Part shown: positions 52,639 through 59,068 of the stretch, piece after piece
How the letters are laid out: every line of letters begins with the position of its first letter
How positions within the stretch are numbered: position 1 is the first letter of the stretch
Assembly: GCF_045348435.1 (NCBI RefSeq)
Contig: NZ_CP157484.1
Location: forward strand, 4,898,001-4,962,000
Source of the DNA: Alsobacter sp045348435
GTDB lineage: Bacteria > Pseudomonadota > Alphaproteobacteria > Rhizobiales > Beijerinckiaceae
Direction of reading: 5' to 3'
DNA length: 64,000 nt
The notes under the pieces: generated by a model
What the model saw: only the letters and a program-made list of their open reading frames with translations
What the model was told of the DNA's origin: nothing
Databases searched by the model: none
Translations under genes and position numbers: made by a program

Positions 52639-54485
52639 GACGGTGATCCTTTCTCGCCGCGGTCGTCGCCGCCCCAACCAGGCCTGGCCTTGCGCAGCCC
52701 GCCCGGCCGGCGGGGCAAGGCGTCGTGACCCTCCGCTGGGGCCCGGACGACGCGGCGGCCGACGGGCTGGGGGCTCAGATAATGGTCGGAGACCTCGCGG
52801 GTCGGCCCAAAGGCGCTGACCGAGCCGTGGTTGAGGATCAGGATCTTGTCGGTGACGGCGAGTAGGCCGGTGCGATGGGTCGTCACCACCACCATTCCGT
52901 TCGCCGCCTTGATCTTGGCGATCGCCTCCGCGAGGATTCGCTCTCCGACGCAGTCCAGGCAGGCGTTCGGCTCGTCCAGCACGACCAGCCTCGGCCGCCC
53001 GAAAAAGGCGCGCGCCAGCCCCAGGCGCTGACGGTGGCCGCGCAGCAGGATGAGGCCGCCATGGACGGCGTCGGTGTCGTAGCCGTCCGGCAGCCGGGCG
53101 ATCGTGTCATGCAGTCCGACCAGCCGTGCGGCCTCGACCACGTCGTCGAGATCGGCGTCGTCCTGGCCGCTGATGACCTGCTTGAGGGATCCGCCGACGA
53201 GATCGACCTCCTGCGGAAGGTATCCGACGCAGCGCGCGCTTTCCGCCGCCGGCAGGCATGACGGGTCGGGTTCCTCCAGCAGGATCTGGCCCTGGTCCGG
53301 CGCGTGCACCCCCGCGATCAGCTGGCTGAGCATGGACTTTCCGGCTCCCGAAAGGCCGATCACGCCCAGGCACTCGCCTGGCGCGAGGTCGAACGAGACG
53401 TCTCGCAGCACGCTCCGCGCGGCGCCGGGCGGCGCGAACCGGACGTTCTCGACGAACAGGCGCCCCTTTGCGTCGCCCGGCTCCCGGAGCAAGAGATGCA
53501 GGTCCGCCGGGCGAGCGGCCGCCGTCCCGGCGCTCCAGGCCAGGACGTCGGCGATGCGCCGATAGGCCGCCAGCGCCGCATCCAGCGCCTTCCAGCTCGT
53601 GGCCAGGCCCTGGAGCGGCGCGAGACAGCGGCCGAAGAGCAGGCTGGACGCGAAGATGATGGCGGGGCTCCGGTCCTCATGCAGGACCAGCCCCGTCGCG
53701 ACCGCCATCACGGCGATCTGCGCCACGCCCCGGAACGGCGTCGTCAGCAGCATCATGATCTCGGCGCGGCGGCGCCCGTCCTCGCGGTCCTGCGCCGCGG
53801 TCGACGCCTCGTCCATCGCCAGCCGCGCGGCGAGCTGCGCCGTTCCGGCGGCGCGCAGCGCGGAAAGCTGCGGCGCGGCGGCCGCGAGGCGGGCGGAGCT
53901 CCGGGCGTAACCCTCGGCCGCGCGCGCGGCCGAATCCCCCACGACCGTCTCGCCGGCGAGGGCCGCGCCGAAGACCAGGACCGCGCTCAGCGCCCCGATC
54001 GCGCCCAGCAAAGGATGGACCAGAAACAGAAGGATCAGGAACAGCGGCGCCCAGACCACGTCGAACAGGAGCGGGCAGGCGCTCGAGCCGAGGAAATGGC
54101 GCAGCATCCCGGCGTCCCGGTAGGCCGCCGCGGCCTGGCCGGCGAGCCGCGGGTCGCCGCAGTCCAGCGTCGCCGTCAACAGGGGCGGCCGCAGGCGGTC
54201 CTCCAGCCAGCCCCCGATCCGGCCGAGCGCGATCCTGCGCAGCGCATCCAGCAGCGAGCCGACCATCACCGCGAACGCTACGATCAGGGCCAGCATTACG
54301 AGCGTATCCATGCTGCGGCTGGACAGCACCCTGTCGTAAATCTGGAGCAAGAAGAGCGGCGGAGCGAGAAGCAGGAGATTGTGGCCGCAGCTATACGCGA
54401 AGGCCAGCCCCAGAGCGGGGCCGGCTCGCCGCCAGGCCTCGTGGAGGGGATGGGTCTGGGTCTGCGAAATCGACGTCCTGCGCAT
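52635..54485 (-). CDS. Type I secretion ABC transporter (PrtD type) with degenerate signature
   Basis: A 616-residue fused permease/ATPase without an N-terminal C39 or CLD domain, like PrtD/RsaD proteins. Membrane helices span about 24-285, with LLLLAPPLFLLQIYDRVLSSRS (38-59) typical of type I exporters. The ATPase has Walker A GLSGAGKS (377-384), Q-loop Gln425, Walker B LVVLDEPNACLD (500-511) and H-loop His537. The signature reads LLRGH (480-484) instead of LSGGQ, while RQRLGLARA follows normally, so one composite ATP site may be altered. It is downstream of a Gly-rich candidate cargo gene, separated by a strong hairpin. No TolC gene is in the window. Confidence 0.9.
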   Translation of the reverse strand: MRRTSISQTQTHPLHEAWRRAGPALGLAFAYSCGHNLLLLAPPLFLLQIYDRVLSSRSMDTLVMLALIVAFAVMVGSLLDALRRIALGRIGGWLEDRLRPPLLTATLDCGDPRLAGQAAAAYRDAGMLRHFLGSSACPLLFDVVWAPLFLILLFLVHPLLGAIGALSAVLVFGAALAGETVVGDSAARAAEGYARSSARLAAAAPQLSALRAAGTAQLAARLAMDEASTAAQDREDGRRRAEIMMLLTTPFRGVAQIAVMAVATGLVLHEDRSPAIIFASSLLFGRCLAPLQGLATSWKALDAALAAYRRIADVLAWSAGTAAARPADLHLLLREPGDAKGRLFVENVRFAPPGAARSVLRDVSFDLAPGECLGVIGLSGAGKSMLSQLIAGVHAPDQGQILLEEPDPSCLPAAESARCVGYLPQEVDLVGGSLKQVISGQDDADLDDVVEAARLVGLHDTIARLPDGYDTDAVHGGLILLRGHRQRLGLARAFFGRPRLVVLDEPNACLDCVGERILAEAIAKIKAANGMVVVTTHRTGLLAVTDKILILNHGSVSAFGPTREVSDHYLSPQPVGRRVVRAPAEGHDALPRRPGGLRKARPGWGGDDRGEKGSPS

Positions 54486-54516
54486 GGCGACCGCCCCCAG
54501 GGTCCGGCGAGGCTGT

Positions 54517-54545
54517 CCGGCCGGCGGAACCAGGCCGCCGGCCGG
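54517..54545 (-). terminator. Strong intercistronic hairpin between cargo and exporter genes
   Basis: CCGGCCGGCGG-N7-CCGCCGGCCGG is a perfect 11-base stem between the stop of the 168-residue Gly-rich gene and the ABC start. No T-run follows. Such hairpins behind a cargo gene lower exporter expression relative to cargo or stabilise the cargo mRNA, which fits a secretion operon. Confidence 0.65.
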
Positions 54546-54558
54546 CCGTCAGTCCCTT

Positions 54559-55065
54559 TCAGGCCAGCGGCATGTCGTGGCCGAAATCGAATCCGGGATA
54601 CGAGTCAGAGTGCACGAGCGCGAAGCTCACGTCGCCGCCGCCCGCGTAATTGTGGTCGCCGCCGTCGCCGCCGATGCCGGCCTTCTGGACCGAGCTCTGG
54701 TCGAACTTGACCCAGTTCTCCTGCGTGGCGTCCGTATTGGCCGTGACCTTGGACGTGTCATGGCCGCTGCTGGACTTCTGCGAGCCGTTGGAGGTCGCGT
54801 CGGCGCTGGCGTGGTCCTTGCCCGAACCGTGAACCTTGGCCCCGCCCGCGTCCCAGCCTGCTTTTTGCGAGACGTGGTCACCTGTCTTCACGGTCACGTC
54901 CGCCCCGTAGGCCTTGTTCACGGGGTCGAACGACGCCGTCTGCGTGTTGGACAGGTCGCCCTTGTTGTACCCGTCGCCGCCATTGCCGGCGCTGTTGCCG
55001 CCGGTGCTGATGGACTTGAACGCGATGACGTCTGAGGCGCTGGAGAATGGGGAAACGCTCTTCAT
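54559..55065 (-). CDS. Gly-rich candidate type I secretion cargo, one split 76-residue repeat
   Basis: A 168-residue hydrophilic protein without signal peptide. Residues 19-51 (ISTGGNSAGNGGDGYNKGD..FDPVNKA) match the first half, and about 117-145 (NWVKFDQSSVQKAGIGGDGG) the second half, of the 76-residue unit found three times in the divergent protein at 55417-56274. The halves are separated by about 51 extra residues rich in Lys, Asp, Ser, His and Gly (HVSQKAGWDAGGAKVHGSGK). It ends SYPGFDFGHDMPLA. It is the first gene of the ABC/HlyD operon, which makes it a likely substrate. No RTX nonapeptide (GGxGxDxUx) array is present. Function unknown. Confidence 0.8.
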   Translation of the reverse strand: MKSVSPFSSASDVIAFKSISTGGNSAGNGGDGYNKGDLSNTQTASFDPVNKAYGADVTVKTGDHVSQKAGWDAGGAKVHGSGKDHASADATSNGSQKSSSGHDTSKVTANTDATQENWVKFDQSSVQKAGIGGDGGDHNYAGGGDVSFALVHSDSYPGFDFGHDMPLA

Positions 55066-55416
55066 TGCAGGCTCCTCACTGATGTTGACAGCGACCCTGG
55101 CAGGGAAGCCGTGCGATGGACTCTGCGCGCCAGGCGGTTGCTGGAGCTAGACGGCTATACGGGCGTCGCCTGATGGGGTGTGTTGCGCTGGCCTCCGGCG
55201 CTGCTGCGAACAGCGCGCGACGCGGCCTATTCTCGGGGGCCCTGCTCGCGCCGGGACCCGCCCTCGCCCTGGCGGCCGGGCGCGGGGTCCGGACGCCCCC
55301 CTTCGAAGGGATGTCATCGTCTCCGGCGGGCAGGCCACCCGAATTCCAGACTGGGGATTCCTCCCGCCGCCAGCGACAATGAAGGCCGCGCACAGCTGCA
55401 GGCGGGAGCCAGAACC
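55066..55416. promoter_or_regulatory. Divergent control region of the two cargo genes
   Basis: A 351-base gap separates two genes of the same unusual family transcribed away from each other. AGGAG lies before the leftward ATG and GGGAG before the rightward one. CGTATAGCC (reverse strand, near 55150-55160) could be part of a leftward promoter. I see no clear palindromic operator. Short open frames here look like chance frames of GC-rich DNA. Confidence 0.45.
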
Positions 55417-56274
55417 ATGGTCAGGATCATGAGCACGACGGGCGCGAACGGCGCCGGTAATGGCGGCGGCGGCGCGTTCTGGGGCTCCCTCACGCATTCG
55501 GCCACCGCCGTGTTTGCGCCCGTCAACATCGCGGTGGCGGGCGTCGGCGCCCACGCGCTGGCGCGGCAGGACAACAGCGTCGCCTTCCAGCAAGGGGCCG
55601 TGCAGAAGGCCGGGATCGGCGGCCACGGCGGGTCCGGCGACTCCGCCTTCGGGGGCGGGCAATCCTTCGTCGCCTGGGAGGGGCGGCATTATGTGGATGG
55701 GGTCAAGGCGCATCACTACCCTTTCGGGCCTGATGCGGGCTTCGCCACCGGGGGCAACGAGGCCGGCGTCGGCGGGACGGGCTCCTTCTACGGCGCGATC
55801 ACGCACCAGACCTTCGCGCTCTACAGCCCCATCAACATCGCCATTTCGGCCGCCGGGTCCGCCGCCACGGCGGTGCAGACAAACGACGTCGCCTTCCACC
55901 AGGGCGCCGTCCAGATCGCCGGCGTCGGGGGCGCGGGCGGGAATGGCGACACGGCCGCCGGCGGCGACATCCTGTCCCATGGCGCAGGCGTGACCGGTTC
56001 CGGCGCGGTCTCGACCGGCGGCAACCACGCCGGCGGGGGCGGAGACGGCTTCGCGTTCGGATCGCTGTTCGACATGGACGTGGCCGTCTACGCGCCCATC
56101 AACATCGCGATCTCAGGCGTTCACGCCTCGGCTGCAGCCCTCCAGCTCAACGACGTCCTCTTTGACCAGGGATCGATCCAGATCGCCGGGATCGGCGGAG
56201 ACGGCGGCCATGGGAACTCCTCGTTCGGCGGCCACCTCCTGCAGCTCCTGGAGGACTTCCACATCCTGGCGTGA
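55417..56274 (+). CDS. Gly-rich candidate secreted protein with three 76-residue repeats
   Basis: A 285-residue protein without signal peptide. It consists of three gapless 76-residue units at 6-81, 109-184 and 198-273. Invariant features by unit position: TG.N.AG.GG.G (3-14), Gly18, (A/S)P(V/I)NIA (about 29-34), N(S/D)V.F.QG.(V/I)Q.AG(I/V)GG.GG.G (48-71) and final GG. Units 1 and 2 are joined by an aromatic/His-rich linker (VAWEGRHYVDGVKAHHYPFGP). The C terminus is LLQLLEDFHILA. The predicted structure is repetitive beta, perhaps a solenoid or surface-layer-like filament, and it is a likely type I cargo by homology to the operonic gene at 54559. ATG 55417 (GGGAG upstream) or 55429 are possible starts. 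Confidence 0.8.
   Translation: MVRIMSTTGANGAGNGGGGAFWGSLTHSATAVFAPVNIAVAGVGAHALARQDNSVAFQQGAVQKAGIGGHGGSGDSAFGGGQSFVAWEGRHYVDGVKAHHYPFGPDAGFATGGNEAGVGGTGSFYGAITHQTFALYSPINIAISAAGSAATAVQTNDVAFHQGAVQIAGVGGAGGNGDTAAGGDILSHGAGVTGSGAVSTGGNHAGGGGDGFAFGSLFDMDVAVYAPINIAISGVHASAAALQLNDVLFDQGSIQIAGIGGDGGHGNSSFGGHLLQLLEDFHILA
55432..55659 (+). repeat. 76-residue coding repeat, unit 1
   Basis: Encodes residues 6-81, starting STTGANGAGNGG and ending GDSAFGGG. It aligns without gaps to units 2 and 3, with Gly, Pro-Val-Asn-Ile-Ala and Val-Gln-Lys-Ala-Gly at the same offsets. Confidence 0.85.
55741..55968 (+). repeat. 76-residue coding repeat, unit 2
   Basis: Encodes residues 109-184, starting FATGGNEAGVGG and ending GDTAAGGD. 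Asn-Asp-Val-Ala-Phe at offset 47-51 and the Pro at offset 29 coincide with units 1 and 3. Confidence 0.85.
56008..56235 (+). repeat. 76-residue coding repeat, unit 3
   Basis: Encodes residues 198-273, starting VSTGGNHAGGGG and ending GNSSFGGH. This unit is the closest to the split copy in the 168-residue protein (FDQG.. and AGIGGDGG are shared). Confidence 0.85.
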
Positions 56275-56315
56275 CCGTCGGCATCCCGTTCCGGTCGGCG
56301 TTGTGCGGCGTCGCA

Positions 56316-56329
56316 CGCCCGATCGGGCG
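56316..56329. repeat. Palindrome after the three-repeat gene
   Basis: CGCCCGATCGGGCG is a perfect 14-base palindrome 42 bases after the stop of the three-repeat gene and 57 bases before the zinc-ribbon gene. It could be a regulator site or form a small hairpin. Confidence 0.35.
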
Positions 56330-56385
56330 CGCCTGGACGAAGCTGGAGCCGACGCCTTCCCCTCATGGCGTCAGGGAGAAAGACG

Positions 56386-56580
56386 ATGCTTGACCAGCTC
56401 ATCAGCGCCAGCGAGGCCCTTCGCGGCCACGATCTCCTGGCCCTCATGCCGGCAGGCTGCCGCTGTCCCGAGTGCGGCGAGACCAGGATGGTCGCCTCTC
56501 CGGCGCCCCTGCGCTGCGCCAGCTGCTCGGCCGAGATGACCGTGATGGACGGCCCGGAGCCCGCCCCGTCCCAGGCGTGA
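56386..56580 (+). CDS. Small zinc-ribbon-like protein
   Basis: A 64-residue protein starting at ATG 56386 behind GGGAG. Two CxxC knuckles, CRCPECGE (about 25-32) and LRCASCSAE (about 44-52), are placed like a zinc ribbon. The N terminus (MLDQLISASEALRGHDLLALMP) is helical. It follows the three-repeat gene in the same direction. Function unknown; a role in transcription or protein assembly is possible but not shown. Confidence 0.65.
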   Translation: MLDQLISASEALRGHDLLALMPAGCRCPECGETRMVASPAPLRCASCSAEMTVMDGPEPAPSQA

Positions 56581-56614
56581 GATCCTGCGAGCGGGCGCGC
56601 AGCCGGATGCCGGC

Positions 56615-56830
56615 TCAGTCGTTCCTGTGACGCTCGACGCATTGGTCGATGAAGGCCTGCCGTTTTCTGGCCCAGGCCCGCGCCGCCTTGTTGTAGCCCA
56701 GGCTCCTCGGCTCGGACTGCTGGAGCTCCGGATTCTGCGAGGCCCTCTGGATGCACTTCTCCAGCCGCGGCCGGGCGAGAGCCGAAAGCGGGGCGGTCGC
56801 CAGAACCGCGGCAAGCAAGACCCTGATCAT
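56615..56830 (-). CDS. Small exported protein
   Basis: A 71-residue protein starting at ATG 56830 behind GGGAG. The signal peptide is MIRVLLAAVLATAPLSALA (cleavage before RPRLEK). The mature part of about 52 residues is basic and helical with two Cys (LEKCIQRAS and IDQCVERH), which could form one disulfide. I do not recognise a family. It is convergent with the zinc-ribbon gene. Confidence 0.6.
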   Translation of the reverse strand: MIRVLLAAVLATAPLSALARPRLEKCIQRASQNPELQQSEPRSLGYNKAARAWARKRQAFIDQCVERHRND

Positions 56831-57043
56831 TGCGTCTGTCTCCCGCGCGGCGGTGAATGGCCGCCTCGAACCGGCGCCCATCCCTGCAACGCGCGGGACC
56901 GCCGACGGATGCGCTCCCCCCGGACTGGCCCGGATCACGATCGCAGGACGGAAGGGCGCCCGAACGGGGCGGCGTTCCGGGCTGGTGAAGCTCACGGCTG
57001 GCGCCTATGCTTCGTCGTCGCCTCAGAAGGCCACGGAGCCGCC

Positions 57044-57478
57044 GTGCTAGAGTTCATTCCGGACGTCCAGCGGCTGACCAACATCTTCGCCCAGGCGACC
57101 GCGCCGACCTTTTTCCTGGGGGCGGTCGCGGGCTTCGTGTCGTTGATGTCGAGCCGCCTGGCGGCGATCACCGCCCGCATGCAGAAGCTGAACGGCATCA
57201 AGGATGACGACGAGCGCCGCCTCAAGCTGAAGCGCGACATCGTCCGGCTGAGGCGCCGGGCCCGGCTTCTGAACGGCGGGATCGCCTCGTCGCTGGTGGC
57301 GGGCATCTGCGCCACCGGGCTCCTGGTCATCCTGTTCGCGAGCGAATTCTTCGGCCTTCGCTACGCCTACGGGGCGGGCTTCCTGTTCGCCTGCGCGACG
57401 TTCGCGCTTGGCGTCGGCCTGGTCCGTTTCTTCCAGGAGACCAGAATGGGCCTGAGCGAGGCGGACGAATACGAATAG
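57044..57478 (+). CDS. DUF2721 membrane protein
   Basis: A 144-residue protein from GTG 57044 with GGAG upstream. Three hydrophobic segments (about 17-34, 77-97, 107-127) flank a basic cytosolic loop (ARMQKLNGIKDDDERRLKLKRDIVRLRRRARLLN). N-terminal LTNIFAQATAPTFFLGAVAGFVSLMSSRL is characteristic of DUF2721. Function unknown. It could be paired with the small genes around it but nothing ties it to the secretion system. Confidence 0.75.
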   Translation: MLEFIPDVQRLTNIFAQATAPTFFLGAVAGFVSLMSSRLAAITARMQKLNGIKDDDERRLKLKRDIVRLRRRARLLNGGIASSLVAGICATGLLVILFASEFFGLRYAYGAGFLFACATFALGVGLVRFFQETRMGLSEADEYE

Positions 57479-57616
57479 CGAGCCGGGCTGGACAAGGCCG
57501 GTTCGGTGCGGGAAGAACGCGGCTCGCCCTCAGGATCGTCCGATGCCCGTGACCGCCATTCCACTCTGCATCCCGAGCCGCCAGCGCTTCGGCGAGGCCG
57601 CGACGAGGGCCAGCAC

Positions 57617-57826
57617 ATGAGCCGCCGGGCGCCCGGCGGCCCTGTCCGGCGCCGCAAATTCAAGGTGCGGATGCCGGGCGCGACGGCCCAGAAGCCCGAG
57701 CAGCCGGACGCTCCGTCGCACCCGGCCGACGAGGCCGAGGACGAGGAGCGCGCCGCGAACTATCTCGAAGAGGAAGCGCAACGGCCCTTTACGCCGGAGG
57801 TGTACCTGATCAAGCGGCCGCGCTGA
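57617..57826 (+). CDS. Small charged hypothetical protein
   Basis: A 69-residue protein (ATG 57617, GAGGG upstream; GTG 57506 would lengthen it by 37 residues). The N terminus is strongly basic (SRRAPGGPVRRRKFKVRMPG), the middle acidic (ADEAEDEERAANYLEEEAQ) and the end PFTPEVYLIKRPR. No domain is recognised. The charge pattern suggests a nucleic-acid- or protein-binding peptide, as inference. Confidence 0.5.
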   Translation: MSRRAPGGPVRRRKFKVRMPGATAQKPEQPDAPSHPADEAEDEERAANYLEEEAQRPFTPEVYLIKRPR

Positions 57827-57832
57827 GCAGCT

Positions 57833-59035
57833 TCAGACGTAGCCCGTCGAGCCGTCCGGCCGCACCGGCACCTTGCGGCTCCAGTTCACGTAGTCTTCGG
57901 TGCCCAGCAGCTCCTCGTCCATCTCGACGCCCCAGCCGGGACGGTCCGGACGCAACTCCAGGTAGCCGTCCTTCGGCAGGTAAGGGTCCTTCACATACCA
58001 GGCGCCCTGCAGCTTCTGCTCGCTGCTCGGCGCTTCGCCGCCGCCCGTGCCGAACACGTAGCCGGGCCCGTGCGGCAGCCGGTATTCGAGGATGCGGAAA
58101 TTCGGCTGCGCGGCGCAGAAGTGCACGTTCACGGCCGAGGCCAGCGGCCCCATCGGGTTGTGCGGCGCGACCGTGACGTAGTGCGCCTCCGCGATGGCGG
58201 CGATCTTGCGCATCTCCAGCAGCCCGCCCACCACGCAGATGTCGGGCTGGATGATGTCGGCCCCGCGCACCTGCAGAAGCCGCAGGAACTCGAAGCGGCT
58301 GTAGAGCGACTCGCCTGTCGCCAGCGTGCAGGTGAGCCCGCGCTTCAGTTCGCCCCAGGCTTCGAAGTTCTCCGGGCGGATCGGCTCCTCGAAGAACAGC
58401 GGGTCATAGGGCGCCAGCGCGTTGCCGAGCTGGATGGCCTGCTGCGGCTCGAAGATCTTGGCGTGGGCGTCGAACGCGATCTCGTAATCGTTGCGCACCG
58501 TCTCGCGCACCTGCCGGAAATACTCCGCGCTGGTGCGCACCACCTCGCCCCACCGGTTACGGTGGATGTCGATGCGATACGGGCTGAGCTTGAAGGCCGT
58601 GATGCCCCATTGCTCGTTCAGGCTGTCGAGCTGCTCGCGCGCCGCGCCGGGGTCCGGCGCGGTGTAGACGCCCGCATAGACCCGCACCTTGTCGCGGGCG
58701 TTGCCGCCCAAGAGCATGTAGACCGGCACGCCCAGCGCCTTGGCGGAGATGTCCCAGAGGCAATGGTCGATGGCCGAGATCGCGGCGAGACCCAGCGCGC
58801 CCGGCGGGAAGCGCGTCTGCTGCATCAGCTTCATGACGATGTATTCGATCCGCCGCGGGTCGTCGCCGCGGATGAAGTCCATCAGGTAGTCGAGCAGCGG
58901 CAGCAGCGCCTTGTCGGGCCCGTGGTTGTAGCACTCGCCCCAGCCGGTCAGTCCGTCGTCGGTGTCGATCGCGATCACGACGCGCGGCCGGTCCTTGTCG
59001 CGCGACATGAAGGCGCGCAGGCGTTCGATCTTCAT
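57833..59035 (-). CDS. Enolase-superfamily acid-sugar dehydratase (MR/DgoD-like) A
   Basis: A 400-residue mandelate-racemase/galactonate-dehydratase-like enzyme. Probable active-site residues are Lys149 in AFKLSPY, Asp189 and His191 in AFDAHAK, Glu216-Glu217 in FFEEPIRPEN, Glu242 in ATGESLYSRFEF and His292 in VAPHNPMGPL. The Asp-x-His arrangement on strand three is found in acid-sugar dehydratases. The C-terminal barrel end contains PHGPGYVFGTGGGEAPSS. It probably dehydrates a sugar acid to a 2-keto-3-deoxy acid. It lies 33 bases after the next gene in the same operon. Confidence 0.85.
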   Translation of the reverse strand: MKIERLRAFMSRDKDRPRVVIAIDTDDGLTGWGECYNHGPDKALLPLLDYLMDFIRGDDPRRIEYIVMKLMQQTRFPPGALGLAAISAIDHCLWDISAKALGVPVYMLLGGNARDKVRVYAGVYTAPDPGAAREQLDSLNEQWGITAFKLSPYRIDIHRNRWGEVVRTSAEYFRQVRETVRNDYEIAFDAHAKIFEPQQAIQLGNALAPYDPLFFEEPIRPENFEAWGELKRGLTCTLATGESLYSRFEFLRLLQVRGADIIQPDICVVGGLLEMRKIAAIAEAHYVTVAPHNPMGPLASAVNVHFCAAQPNFRILEYRLPHGPGYVFGTGGGEAPSSEQKLQGAWYVKDPYLPKDGYLELRPDRPGWGVEMDEELLGTEDYVNWSRKVPVRPDGSTGYV

Positions 59036-59068
59036 GGGGGGTCGTTCCTCGCTTGTGTTCGTCAGGGC

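Noticed and set aside
55116..55382. Short + strand open frame (88 codons) between the two cargo genes
   Set aside because: Low-complexity Ala/Gly/Arg composition and no ribosome site; it looks like a chance frame in GC-rich promoter DNA.
54559..56274. The Gly-rich repeats as RTX calcium-binding repeats or PE_PGRS proteins
   Set aside because: There is no GGxGxDxUx nonapeptide periodicity; the period is 76 residues with conserved non-Gly positions. Mycobacterial PE domains are absent and the genome type does not fit.
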